Assembly: GCA_021234155.1 (NCBI GenBank)
Contig: JAJEKV010000033.1
Span: forward strand, 13,399,614-13,463,613
Source: Isoetes taiwanensis
Lineage: Eukaryota; Streptophyta; Lycopodiopsida; Isoetales; Isoetaceae
DNA: 64,000 nucleotides
Reading direction: 5' to 3'
Below are positions 1 through 11,535 of the stretch, piece after piece. Positions within the stretch are counted from its first letter, which is position 1; each line of letters opens with the position of its first letter. The position numbers were made by a program, and so were the translations under genes. The notes beneath the pieces were generated by a model. The model made no database searches, had not been told where the DNA came from, and saw only the letters and a program-made list of their open reading frames with translations.

Positions 1-246
1 CTACGGGGCTAAAAGATATGCAAACCACCTAAGGTTGGAAAGATCTCAATGAGATCTATCTATTGCACCAAATAAGAGCTCATTTGGACTTTTCTATCAA
101 CACTTATGGTAGAAAATGTGATCCAGTGAGTTAGTTATAACTGTTTTGCTGACTGGATTACCAGTTCTATTTTTTGATTGGTAGTTCATATAGCTTAGTC
201 AGCCGTTCTTAGAAGGCCCTTTTATGATCTCAAAAAATCCCTAATG
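1..246. other. Unassigned sequence at left edge
   Basis: AT-rich sequence with no long open frame and no motif I recognise. It is not shared with the duplicate at 26 kb, which begins to match only from about position 247. Confidence 0.3.
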
Positions 247-636
247 TATCAAGAGACGCGTAGAAGAGAAGCATTTCTATGCTTGTCTGTCGAGAAAAGT
301 GACACCCATCGGGTGTACATCTAGTGTCAAACTTGAGTGGATACCTAGCTAGTAGGAAAGTTCATAATAGTAGGACCTGACATGTCCATTTACAACATTG
401 ACAAGATAACCATGATTAATCTGTTTAGGGTGGATTCCAGTGAGAGATTCTTGTCGGTGTATGTTAGAGTGGCACCCCTAATATTTTATCTTAAAATAGA
501 CTTTCACGATTCAATTCAATTCTATTTTGTCAGTAAGCTTAGGTATGCATGCAAACATGCGTAAAAGTCAAGAATGGTGACTAAAAACAACATGGTGAAG
601 TTTGAAAAGATTTGTAAAAGGAAAGGCCTCTTACAT
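247..636 (+). repeat. Left half of a duplicated segment (occupied copy)
   Basis: This stretch is nearly identical, in the same orientation, to 26120-26506. The match stops at 636, where a retrotransposon LTR begins, and resumes at 10761-10836. The 60-codon open frame inside (382-564) also occurs in the other copy at 26255-26437, but both follow from the DNA identity and resemble no known protein, so I do not call a gene. The segment may itself be part of a dispersed repeat family. Confidence 0.9.
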
Positions 637-1220
637 TGTTAGTCCTGTGCCTCCTGGTACAGGACTATTCATGCATACGTCAGACCAGGTCAAGCTCAAA
701 GATCCTCAGTCAACCACGGGTCAGACATCCAAGCCTCCACAGAAGACTAAGCAGGCCACGCAGTCAAAGCCTTTGGCGGTCAACAAGAGGCGCCGCTCAG
801 ACAAGTGACGGCCCGTCACCGCCCGCGTCAGCGTCAGCGTGATTCTAGGCACTTCAAGAGGCACCGCCAACATTCCTGCAAATCAGGCCTCCTTCCAGGA
901 GTCGGCACCGAGATCAGTCAGAGTGTCTATATTGGGCCCAAGGCCATTGTACTATATATATGAGTAGAGTTAGCTCATAAGTTTTTAGATGAGTTTTGAG
1001 TCTTGTCTCCTTTCAGTTTTCTCTCTATTGCGAGAGCTCATGTATTTTCATCATTGATATCAAGGAAGCTTATCATCTTTCTTTCATTTGTTCTGTTCTC
1101 TTCTTTTCTTCTCTTTTCAAAGCAAATCCGCGTGACATAGTCCCCGGACTCTCTGTTAGATCCACGGGTCCTCCAGAGGGTCAGTTTTCTTCAGGGAGTT
1201 CCCGAACCCAGACCCAAACA
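637..1220 (+). repeat. 5' LTR
   Basis: Starts TGTTAGTCCTG and ends AGACCCAAACA, with the canonical TG...CA termini. A TATA-like run (TACTATATATATGAG) at about 949-963 is the likely promoter. It is almost identical to the 3' LTR in its second half, while most differences lie in a GC-rich stretch at about 740-930. Confidence 0.95.
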
Positions 1221-1221
1221 C

Positions 1222-1243
1222 CGCCGCCATTTGCCGGGTCGAT
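1222..1243 (+). promoter_or_regulatory. Putative primer-binding site
   Basis: One base after the 5' LTR the sequence reads CGCCGCCATTTGCCGGGTC. This resembles, imperfectly, the complement of a plant tRNA-Asp 3' end (known sites of this class read TGGCGCCGTTGCCGGGG). The match is partial, so the tRNA identity is uncertain. Confidence 0.45.
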
Positions 1244-1962
1244 TTTCTCCTACTTTCTTACATGCGCCATATGCATCGCAATTTCACGCCGGAAGAACTC
1301 CTTTCTCGAGCGGCATCTCGCTTGGGAGCCATCAGCGTCGGGAAACCTGATTCGCGACATGTATGGATACGCTTATGACATAGAGGGAGGCCATCTTCGG
1401 TCTAGGGCTCACGATCGGCGCCACCCACCCCTCGTGTCCGGGCCTGCGTCGGTTCCAGCCCCAAAGCGTGCAAACATTGCTCACAACCTCGGTCCCCTCA
1501 TCATTATCGGGGAGCCTTATCCGGCTCCAACCTTCTCAACCGTACTTTCATACCCACGAACATGCCTACATCCATCATTCTTGGGCCATCGCCACTTCCT
1601 TCAGAACCATCATCTCCCAGGGTGGGCACATTTATCCACATGTCTCCTTTTCGCCTGCCCGGAATATCCTTTCCCTACGTTTCCCTTTGCTCTTCTGTTT
1701 TACAACCTTACGGATCTCAAAACCAAATGCTCCGCCGGGTTTCTCAACCGCAGATCACCCCTTCATCGTGGTCCGCCGGGCACAATGCCAAATCCACCTC
1801 AACCTCAATATCCTCACTATCCGTTCCCGTCCGCCCAAAGACTTTCACATCTACCTTTCGGGACTCGAACCGACTTATCCCACCTTTGGCAACACGAAGG
1901 CAAACCGTTAGACCAAAGTGCTCAGGCCCACATGGAAGAATTTGAGGCTCTAGCTGTCCTAA

Positions 1963-3260
1963 ATGGGCACGCCGCGAACCTCAACTGAAATTTCACATCT
2001 TTTTCCACCACACCGTGGCTTCTCCTCATCAATGGCTCATGTCCAACAAAAGCCATTGGAAACAAGATCTGGTCGAAATGCGACCGCTTTTACGTCTCAT
2101 TACGGGACCACGGATGATGATCAACTTCATCTCAAGCAACTCAATGAACTTCAACAAGAGCCCCCTGAGTCTCCGCCTCGGGATTTTATGGATCGACTTC
2201 ACATTCTCGCTTTCAATAAGCTCAAGGAGTACCCTACCACGAGCCGTTTTTTGGTCCGGTTTCTCCAAGGACTTCCTCCCGCTATTCGACTCATGATGAA
2301 TACCAAGGCCCAAAACTTTGGGAGCAAGCTATCGACCTTGTCAATCACTCCGTCAATGTTTCCTCCCGAGGCGTGGCTCTTCAAGAGCTCCCGTTCATTC
2401 CACCCGTCATGGTTCCACAAACGGCTGTTCAGCCTCAACACGCTAATCCACAGCGCAGTCAAATCTGGTGCCATATTTGCAAATATCAAGGCCATTTGGC
2501 CAATGAGTGCAACTCCACCAATGGCCCGCCTCATTGCAAGCGATGCAACATGTGCAATCATGCCACGGAAGAGTGCACTCGCACTCATCCCACACCGTTC
2601 CGCAACAAAATGGTTTATCAAGTACAAACCACACCTCAGTCCCAAACGCACTATCGCCAGCCACCACCTCTTTCGGGTGCAGCCCACGCAACTCTATCAA
2701 AGAATGGGACCAACCCCACGGGATCCAAGCAACGCCCTCCTTTTGATCCTTCTAAAGCTCGGTGCTATCACTGTCAAGAATGGGGTCATACCACCACGGC
2801 GTGCCCTCAACTTCCACAAGTTCAGGTCCAGCTTCCTGGCACAAATCAGACCACATCGGTCCGCCTCACGGCTTACCAACTCTGGCTTGCTAATGGCAAA
2901 CAAGGCCCGCGACCAGTTCTCAAGAAGCCCCCAAGAGCGCCTCAGCAATCACGCTATCAACCAGCTCCAGCAAATCAACCTCAATTTGAATCAACAAGCC
3001 CAAGAGGAAATTTTTCAGGCACTTAATCCTCCCGTACAGCCGTCAAATTGGGTTGGTCTAGTTTCACGCCAGACCAAGGCATCACGTCCCTTGACTATTA
3101 TTCAGAAGGACACGCAACCTGCCTTTGCAGTTGACACCCTTCCTCATGAGGACGAAAAAAAGGTTCACTTTGCACCTGACTTAGAAAAGCTCATGCCAAA
3201 TGTCATGCCCAAAGTTCGCCAAAGCATTTTGAATCTCATGCAAGCGGTGAAGGCCGCACA
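1963..3260 (+). pseudogene. gag region of the Ty3/gypsy element
   Basis: Encodes the capsid/nucleocapsid part of the element. In the frame of 2373-3026 three zinc knuckles of pattern CX2CX4HX4C are visible: CHICKYQGHLANEC, CKRCNMCNHATEEC and CYHCQEWGHTTTAC. Two of them are close together and the third lies about 75 residues further on. The upstream capsid portion is split between frames (1963-2300), so at least one frameshift has occurred. Three knuckles in one gag is more than the one or two common in plant gypsy elements. No clear start codon for the gag can be chosen. Confidence 0.8.
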
Positions 3261-3539
3261 TTGGCAAATGTTCATGCCACCACTCGAGCTCAACAAAGAC
3301 ACGATCCACCTTCAACATCTCAACCTCCACGCTCTCAGACATATCCCAATATTGCAGCCGAGGTTGACTTACTCAAAGAAGTTGCTGCTTCCCTGCCACG
3401 CACTCCCGCACCAGTGGAACCAGCAGATCCTTTTTCTCATGTACCTCTCGAACTCCAAGAGGAGCTTGCCAAGATCAAAATTCCTTTAAGCTTGGCAACC
3501 ATTTTAAAACTCTGTCCTGCTCTCAAGGACCAGTTACCA

Positions 3540-3914
3540 CTCCCAACTGTTTTAGTTGGGGCTGTGGCTACCTCTACACCCACGGTCCATGCAACGGTGG
3601 GAAATCAGCAAGTCAACCATGTTCAAATCGATGGAGGTAGTGCAGTCAATCTCATCACGGACAAACTCCGCAAACAAATGGGCATCACACAACTCTTTCG
3701 TGCCCCATATGACATCAAATTGGCTAATGGCCATATCACGAGACCTCAAGGCGTTACACCTATTCTACACATCAACATTGGTGATCTCCGCTTTCCCATG
3801 GAATTTGGAGTTTGGAAAGCTGGTGAAGATCCGGTGACTATGAAATCTTTGGTGGGAAGACCCTTTCTCCGCCGGGGCAAAGAGTATCCATTCTTTGGGC
3901 CACGGACCGGTTAG
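3540..3914 (+). pseudogene. Retropepsin-like aspartic protease region
   Basis: The frame covering 3261-3914 carries VQIDGGSAVNLI, with the catalytic aspartate codon at 3630-3632, followed by a typical retropepsin fold pattern (ADG-like LANGH, then LVGRPFLR). The usual D-S/T-G triad reads D-G-G here; this could be a lineage variant or a lesion. The domain sits directly downstream of the gag knuckles, as expected. The open frame ends at 3914 and the polyprotein continues in other frames. Confidence 0.8.
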
Positions 3915-4569
3915 TCATCCACAGATGGTCATCTCAATGCCACAATGGACTTGCAAACAGGTAGGATCATTTCCGTTGACAATGCGGAACCCTCTCTCGC
4001 AACAATCGATTCTCAAGACGCCAGAATATTTATCAAGTTGGGCTACCCTGGCGGCGTCACGCCTCTGTCATCCTACCCGAATATGCTGATCCTTGGGGAG
4101 AAATGACTCTTGATCGGGACCGGCCGTGGCTGCCTTGCTTGACCCTACCGGCTCCTTGCAATCGAATCCAACGCGTTGATCACTTTTCGATACGGACACT
4201 CCAAAGCAACTCCTGGCGATGTACACGCCGTCATGAAGCAACCACCGCTAGATGACACCGAAAGCAACCTCTCTTTTTACCACGCCAAAGTGCCACGATC
4301 CGGTTATGCTCCAACCTCCCGCACACATTGTCCGGGATATCAAGTCATACCCCATATTCGGACTCTCAAGTCGAAATTGTGGATGTTGGCAACAATCAAC
4401 CTGTCAGTATTAACGCAAACCTTAAAGGCTCCTTATCGTAATCAGGCCGCCACGCTGTTCAAAAATTCAAACACATTTTCACGGAGTTACAAAGATCTGC
4501 GGGGAATCAACAAAAGCTTGGGGAACTCACCATTCCTACCAAATCTGATGCACGACCCGTAGCAACAAC

Positions 4570-5210
4570 GATGTGCTCAACCCTAATTACCGCGGATCGC
4601 GTCAAGGCGGAAATTGACAAACTCCTTGCCGCGGGTTTGATCTATGAGGTCAAACATTCGAATGGGTGAGCCCTATCGCCATTGCCCTTAAGCACAATGG
4701 TAAGATCCGCCTGCGTGTAGACTATCGGAAACTCAATCGGGCCACGGGCGTGATCATTTTCCACTTCCCTTCACGGACCAAGTTGGAAGAAGTGGTCGGA
4801 CATGAGATGTACTCCTTTATGGATGGTTTCTCTCGGCTACAATCAGATCTCCATCAAAGAATCGACGATCAACTCAAGACCACTTTCACCACCCCGGGGC
4901 ACTTTTGCCTACAAGGTGGTTCCTTTTGGATTATCCAACTCTCCTTCAACATTTCAACGCATCATGCTCTCCGTTTTTTCATGATTTCATGAAGGAAAAT
5001 CCCTTCTTGCAAATTTTTCAAGATGACTTCTCGCCTACTGATTCCATGGCTGACCATTTGGATAAATTGGAACTCGTCTTTCAGAAATGTGATGAGTCGG
5101 CATTAGTCTCAATCGGAGAAATGCACCTTTTGCGTCACTTTCGTGTTCTCGTTAGGCCATGTTGTCGTGAAAGCAGAATCACCACCGATCCCGCCAAAAT
5201 CGGGCTTGTG
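4570..5210 (+). pseudogene. Reverse transcriptase region
   Basis: Successive RT blocks appear in shifting frames. ADRVKAEIDKLLAAGLIYEV lies at about 4590-4650, IRLRVDYRKLNRATG at about 4708-4750, MDGFS at about 4820, FAYKVVPFGLSNSPSTFQR at about 4903-4960, and the catalytic box F-Q-D-D with aspartate codons at 5022-5027. Both polymerase aspartates are therefore retained, but at least three frameshifts break the domain. The block content is characteristic of Ty3/gypsy RT. Confidence 0.85.
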
Positions 5211-5389
5211 TGCTAAAAGCTCAAGCACCGGCCAATATCAAAGAGACACGCTCTTTCCTAGGAAAGGTCAATTATTACTCCACCTTCATACGGGATCGGC
5301 AGCCATTGCAGATCCCATTCATAAACTCACGGTGACTAATCCACCGGGCTTGGAATTCCCAAAGGAAGTCGCTTTCCAACGGTGAAGCT

Positions 5390-5825
5390 TTTGCTTACTC
5401 AGGCACCGTACTTGTTCCTCCTCAATGGGACAAGCCCTTTCATGTTCATGTCGATGTCTGGCGTTTGCTATTGGAGCGTTTCTTTCTCAAGAATATGATC
5501 GCGACATCGATAAACCAAATCGCTATGCCGGTAGAAAACTCAATTCTGCTGAAAGAACTATTCGCCACGCGGGAGTGAAGCTTTGGGTCTCATTTTCTCA
5601 GGTCCAACGCCCGGTCATTACCTTTTGGGCGATCAAATCAAGTTCTTTGTGGACCACCAAGCACTTCTCTATTTGATCAACAAATCCACGCCCACGGGTC
5701 GCATTGCTCGTTGGGTCCTTCTTCTCCAAGAATTTGCTCCTTTTGAAATCGTTCATAAGGCTGGCAAATCTCATGTTGTTTCGGATTATCTTTCACGCAT
5801 CCCACGGATGATCCCGCCGAAATGA
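5390..5825 (+). pseudogene. RNase H region
   Basis: Follows the RT after about 200 bp. Recognisable blocks are AIGAFLSQEYD and KLNSAERTI (5460-5570), then IKFFVDHQALLYLINKST and GRIARWVLLLQEF (5635-5740), closing with HKAGKSHVVSDYLSRIP (to about 5815), the standard end of gypsy RNase H. A frameshift separates the two halves near 5580. Confidence 0.85.
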
Positions 5826-6059
5826 GTCTCGGGCGCCTTCCCCGATGCTCCACTTTTTTTTAGTCACGGCAACACCACATTGGTTCCATGATTTTCAGCA
5901 AGTACCTCCTCGAGGGTGCTCTTCCACCGAAGATGAGACGCTCTCTCCCCGCCAAGCGACAATCCGCCGCCATCAATTTCTCCGAGAGGTCCGTGACTAC
6001 ACCATGGTTGCGGACATCTCTACAAAAGGTAAGGACACCATCATCCTTCGACGCTGTGT

Positions 6060-6840
6060 TCTCCCTCATGAAGTTCCGGACATTGTTCGAGAAGCTCATC
6101 AAGGGGCTCGGTGGTGGTCATTTTCATGGTGACACCACGGCACGCAAAATTCTTCTTGCCGGGTATTATTGGCCCACGCTCTTCAAAGATGCTCACGCCC
6201 ACGCCCGCACGTGTGACGCTTGCCAGCGGGTGGGACGCCCCACGGCCCGTGACGCTCTTCCCTTGACGCCGGTCGCCACGCCACTTCCCTTCAGCAAATG
6301 GGGAATGGACTTTGTGGGACCTATAGACCCTCCTCGCGGCACACTCGTCCCCGATACATCCTGGTTCTCACTGACTACGCCACCAAATGGGCGGAAGCTT
6401 GTGCACTTCCAGACAACACTGCTGCAAGCACAGCCAGAGTCCTCTATCAACAAATCATCACGCGATTCGGCTGCCCCACGGAGCTGGTCAGTGATCGTGG
6501 TGTTCATTTCATCAATCATACTATCAAAGAGCTGACGGATTATCTCTTGATACATCATCACAAGAGCACACCTTACTATCCTCAAGGCAATGGGTTGGCC
6601 GAAAGCACCAACAAAACTCTGGTCACCATTCTCAAGAAAATTTGTGACGCTTCCCGCACAGATTGGCAGACAAAACTTCCTACAGTTCTTTGGGCCTACA
6701 ATACTTGTTTCAAGATTGCTACGGGTCACACTCCTTTTAAATTGGTTTATGGTCAGGAAGCTCTCATGCCCTTTGAATTCATTCTTCCAACACTCCGGTT
6801 TCAACTGGCTACTGCCGCATATCTAGCAATGGTACCTTCT
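6060..6840 (+). pseudogene. Integrase region
   Basis: The zinc-binding N-terminus is visible as HFHGDTTARKILLAGYYWP and TCDACQR (about 6115-6230). The catalytic core follows: first aspartate in KWGMDFVGPI (codon 6308-6310), second in LVSDRGVHF (6493-6495) and the glutamate in GNGLAESTN (6601-6603), giving D-x35-E spacing between the last two. A frameshift lies between the first and second aspartates. The core ends near 6840 in LVYGQEALMPFE. The catalytic triad is therefore intact at residue level although the frame is not. Confidence 0.9.
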
Positions 6841-9800
6841 GACACATTCCTTTTAATGATATCCCACTTCGAGTTGCCAGCATTGAATGCCATTCCTTCT
6901 TTCCACGCCCGTCGAACATTAATGGGTGTCCTTTGCCATCTGTCACATCCGATCTTTCTTTCACGTCTCATCCTCACCGTCCATTGCTTCTCCCTTACGT
7001 TTTTGGGGACTTAGCCAAATTTTTGCCTCTCCATCACCTTCTTCGCATCTCTTGACACCTGGCATCATCAACGGTTCCTGTTTCGCCCTCTTCATACCTC
7101 TTCACCTCGGTTGTCGCCCTAAAACAAACCTTTTCGATTTCCTCTGGCGCCTTCATCCTCGTGCTCGACTTCGCGTCTTCGCCTTTGGCATCTCTCTTAG
7201 ATTACGCAAATCATTCTCATGGCTGCCCCAAGATTTTCTACACTTCAAGCTCTGCTCCCAAGGATCCGCCCTTTTTGCATCTCAGATCCTTCTTGGCCCA
7301 CTTTCCGCGAAGCCCTTGTTGGCCCTAATAAAGACGTCGCTGAACGACACCAGCTTTTACGAATTTTCTCAAATGGAACTTCCGCTCCAAATCCTGCCCG
7401 ATTAAAGTGAGTTCATCGCCAATATTGTTAGCATTAAAGGGTACACCACGTGGTCGATGGCACCACTATTTCATTGACTCAACACTTGATTTTCTGAGGT
7501 ATTTCATATTCCCTTGCACACTCCTTGTGTATCATGGTCTCGCTATACGGGATATTGATGTCACGAGTTTGGTGCACCCGCTTATCACGCCAATGTCCAT
7601 CGCTCCGACCAATATCGACAAGCCTCATGAGACCTTTGTAAAATTTTTGTGGCATAAATTCTTGGGTATTCTATCAAGAACACCCATATCAATAAGCCTT
7701 TCTATAACCTGGTCCTTCTTGCTACACACTCCAAGCACCACATAGATTGGCCCCAAATGATGTTCTATCGTCTTCTCCAAGAAATGGACCGCCGGGTACC
7801 ACTTCCATTTCGAAGTTTACGTGGGAGGGCACTTTCAAGCCCTCATCCGTCATTACTTCCCTCCCACACCACCAAATTCTCATACTTCCACTCAGCGCTC
7901 CCTTCCAGTCAATCACCAAGTTGGCACATCACGCCCATCTTCCCCTGGTCATGACCACAGTCACACTCATGTCACTGTCTCTTCCTCCGCTACACCATCC
8001 ACTTCACACCATTTTTCACAAACCTCCCACACCGTGCAGCGACCAATTCCACCACCACAACACCCTCGTCGGGGTTGTTGTATCAAGATCGGCCAGGATG
8101 CTCAAGCTGCTGCACTTAAGTTCTGAGGAATCCCAAGACTCTTATGAGCGGGGTTCAACGGGCACTAGAGGCCTCGATGCGGTACACCAAGACCTTCAAG
8201 CTGCGAATCGCCCAAGTTGCAACTTTGAGGCCAAACTTCAAGACAAGCATGAAGCTCTCTTTACGGGCTCATGCGGATCTCAAGAGTACACAAGCTCAAG
8301 TCAGCCAACTTCTAGGTCAGCAGGCTCGGCTCCAGTCCAAATTCGGACTCTATTGGAGCACAACAAGTCCAAAGCCGCTCTCCCGAAAGTACCAAGGATG
8401 AAGATATTGCTAAACTCAATGCCTTGTACTGGGCGTAGGAAAACTTCGCACTCAAGTTCAAAATCTTTCAGCCCGAGATGCTCAAGTTGCCTCCGCCGGC
8501 TCGGCTTTCTACACGACCTCTCGGATCACCTCTCTTCAAGATCGCCTTACGGAGGTGCGAAAACGTAAAAATACTCGATGACGCGGAGATTGCCGTGCTT
8601 CGCCTCAATACAGGGGTCTTCTTCCTCCCAGTCAATCCTTTCTCGCTGCTGGTAAAGTGAGGATCCGCCTCCTACTTGAAAAGGAAAATAGGATCCGTGA
8701 TCTCAACAACAACCGCAAAAAGCTATTCATCTGGCGATGAGGCTCAAACCAAACTTGACGCCCGCGGACTTCAATTCTTCACGAGAATGCCGGTGGACTT
8801 CGGCTCCCCTCCCGCTATCATGATTATGTGGTTGCTCGACGCCACCTCTTCCTTTCAAAGTGGCACGCAACTGATGGCCCCAATGGATGTCCCATCGGCA
8901 AAGGCTGATTTTTCTCGGATTTGGCCGAACTCTCCATTGAAGATAAAGGGTTGTGTTGTGCCCTTGTTGTCTTTGATCTCATAACGTGCCGATCCCGACT
9001 TTCTCACTTTCCGCGTGGTTCAGCCCCATGGCTTATATTTTTCATGATTTCTATCCGGGTGATACACGGGGAAAATTTTGGCAATGGGCCACGCCGGTTG
9101 TTCGAGGGTGACCCCATGCGCCAATGGGTGCTTTAGGGATAACAATCCATATCTTGCGGATCCTCGCCGGACCAAAACTTTTCATCGAGTACATGCCCGA
9201 GCTTGCCAATCATTTATCTCTCGGCAAGCGGAAGGCCGCGAACAAATAAGGAAGTATCTAGGACATCCCGAAGATCTTCCCTATGCACAAGTCTATATGC
9301 AAACACCTCGCCTGGTTACAATCAGATTGTGCTCGTTGGATAGCAAGGCGGTCCCCACGGGATGGGATAGCCCTCTGTCAACTCTCGACTCTCTGCTTCT
9401 CTTTGGGATCGCTGGTGTCGGGCACTTGATCCGGATCTTGTCGATCAATTCAGGGGAGATCGCCAAGAACCCACCCACGGGCATGGTTCCTTCTCCCTAT
9501 GCTTCCCCGGGTGTACCTCCACGCCCGGAGTTCACGACTTACTGATTGGTGCCTTCCTTTTTGGACCAAGGTCATGGATGGTCATGCAGGTGGACACCAC
9601 CTCGGATCTCGGCCGGATCTCCGGTGGGATCCACGTTTTGTTCGCCGATCACATTGGGAAGAAGGTGCTACTCGACAACACCACAAATTGGATCTACATT
9701 GCTAATGAGTGGTTGGCAACAGCCGCGGATGCGCTTCATGGTCTCAACACCTTCTTGCGTAAGCGCCTCCACCTCACGATCCTTACGGTCCATCTTCAAG

Positions 9801-10160
9801 CAGGATTTTGCGCTGCCCTCAAATGCATTTTGCTCAGCTCCTTAAATCGGCAGCGTCCCATTTTTCACTGCAATCCAAATGCCAGCGTCAGTGCTTTTGG
9901 CCTTCTGACCTGTCTCCTCATGGAGTGTCAAGACATTTCTTGACGCCCCACTGCACTTGGAAGACATGGTACGCCTCGTTTTTTTATTGATGATGATCGA
10001 TCCCGCTTTTGGCCAAGACACACCTCAAGCTCTTCAATCACGCCAAGATCTCATCGGCCGGTACCATAATGGGGCCCGTCCTCACTCCCGTGAGGATCAC
10101 TTTCAGACTGATGGCTTCTCGCCCTCCGAAACGCTTCCTCCTTTTCTTCACTCGGGTGTC
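6841..10160 (+). other. Post-integrase region of the Ty3/gypsy element, formerly coding
   Basis: About 3.3 kb lies between the integrase and the polypurine tract. No single long frame remains, but several patches read like degraded protein in shifting frames: a heptad-like, glutamine-rich helix at about 8230-8350 (DLKSTQAQVSQLLGQQARLQ), a further charged helix near 8530-8560, and a patch at about 9578-9760 beginning MVMQVDTTSDLG. I do not recognise the protein. Plant Athila-type elements carry an extra ORF in this position, so an accessory ORF is plausible; no homology can be claimed from sight. Confidence 0.45.
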
Positions 10161-10176
10161 GTTTGGTGGGGGAGAG
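10161..10176 (+). promoter_or_regulatory. Polypurine tract
   Basis: GTTTGGTGGGGGAGAG abuts the 3' LTR. A purine run in this exact position primes plus-strand synthesis in LTR retrotransposons. Confidence 0.8.
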
Positions 10177-10760
10177 TGTTAGTCCTGTGCCTCCTGGTAC
10201 AGGACTATTCATGCATACGCCGCACCAGGTCAAGCTCAAAGATCCTCGGTCAACCACGGGTCGGACATCCAAGCCTCCACGAAGACTAAGGTGCCACGCT
10301 GATCCCAAAGCCTTTGGCGGTCAACAAGAGGCGCCCGCCAGACAAGTGACGCCCCGCCACCGCCAAGGCGTCGGCGCCAGTGGATTCTAGGCACTTCAAG
10401 AGGCAATCGCCAACATTCCTGCAGAATCAGGCCTCCTTCCGTGAGTCGCACCAGAGATCACCGAGTGTCTATATTGGGCCCAAGGCCATTGTACTATATA
10501 TATGAGTAGAGTTAGCTCATAAGTTTTTTAGATGAGTTTTGAGTCTTGTCTCCTTTCAGTTTTCTCTCTATTGCGAGAGCTCATGTATTTTCATCATTGA
10601 TATCAAGGAAGCTTATCATCTTTCTTTCATTTGTTCTGTTCTCTTCTTTTCTTCTCTTTCAAAGAAATCGCGTGACATAGTCCCCTGGGACTCTCTGTTA
10701 GATCCACGGGTCCTCACAGAGGGCTGTCTTCCAGGAGTTCCCGAACCCAGACCCCAAACA
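10177..10760 (+). repeat. 3' LTR
   Basis: 584 bp, TGTTAG...CAAACA, the same length as the 5' LTR through compensating small indels. TATA-like run at about 10492-10506. It is followed by the TACAT target duplication. Confidence 0.95.
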
Positions 10761-10836
10761 TACATGCACTATGCACTGGATTAAACTGCCACCAAGGAAA
10801 AAAATCACCATACCTAAATTTAACGTATAAGGGCTA
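10761..10836 (+). repeat. Right half of the duplicated segment (occupied copy)
   Basis: Begins with the second TACAT and matches 26502-26579 until AGGGCTA, after which the two loci diverge. With 247-636 it makes up the pre-insertion segment. Confidence 0.9.
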
Positions 10837-11535
10837 TCTTTTGCTTATTCGTGCAAGTGGTCTATCTTTATACACGGGTTCTCGATGGGCTTCGGTTTGG
10901 GCGTGGACATGGAGCTCACTTCCCCACGAAGGTTAGGGTGCTTCGTGGCGGTGGTGCACCCACCAGTATCGGGGTGAATGCCCTTGTGAGTCGGTTTAGG
11001 CGGGTGTGAGCCCCCTCTCGCCCTTGTTGTGGCCTTCATCGTGAGGCTGTGGAGCATTGTGCGTTTTATGCCCTCACTTGCAGGCTGCCTAGGATTGGGT
11101 TAGGGCTCTGTTTGGTGAGATTGACTAGCCAACGATTCTTCGCTTCATGTGTATCCGGTGCTTTGGCCGCTCTTGCGGCGGCAAGCCTTGCATTTGTGTG
11201 TGGCTTGGTTGGTGTGGTTGATTTGGGAAGCGGGCGGTTGTGGATCTTCGGGGATTTGCACTGTAGCCTCTCGATTCCTCGACTTCGTGTACAAAGGTAT
11301 TTCAAAGCTTTCCTCGGTGTTCCGAGTAGTAGAGCGGAAGTTAAGCCATTCTAAGGACTTCTTGGGTATTGTAGATGGTGATGGTCGGTTTGTGCCAGAT
11401 GAGACTTGCGCTTTTTTCGTGAGTTTGTTATGGAGTGTCGAGGTATCGCTGTCTCTTTGGGGCAGTTCTCCTTCCTCCTCACTTGCTTTGTAACATTACC
11501 ATTCTTTTAATATATTGATGACAAATGAAAATGAA
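10837..11535. other. GC-richer unassigned block
   Basis: Base composition is clearly richer in G and C than the AT-rich DNA to its right. Open frames on both strands (up to 114 codons) resemble nothing I know. The right end reads TTTGTAACATTACCATTC followed by TTTTAATATATTGATGAC, which recalls the 3' end of some plant LINEs, so a 5'-truncated non-LTR element is possible but unproven. Confidence 0.3.

Larger units (their letters stand above)
637..10760 (+). mobile_element. Ty3/gypsy LTR retrotransposon, complete but decayed
   Basis: Two LTRs of 584 bp (637-1220 and 10177-10760) begin TGTTAG and end CAAACA. The element is flanked by the 5-bp direct repeat TACAT at 632-636 and 10761-10765. Internal order is gag with three CCHC knuckles, protease, reverse transcriptase, RNase H, integrase, which is the Ty3/gypsy order, followed by about 3.3 kb before the 3' LTR. 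The putative primer site resembles the complement of tRNA-Asp, and together with the long post-integrase region this recalls the Athila/Tat group; that assignment is inference. Many frameshifts and stops split every domain, so the copy cannot encode its own proteins. The empty insertion site survives at 26502-26506. Confidence 0.95.

Noticed and set aside
382-564. 60-codon open frame (MSIYNIDKIT...) conserved at 26255-26437
   Set aside because: Conservation follows from the recent DNA duplication; no protein similarity recognised and no coding bias seen.
10845-11493. Open frames up to 114 codons on both strands in the GC-richer block
   Set aside because: Overlapping frames on both strands without recognisable motifs; expected where stop codons are rarer.
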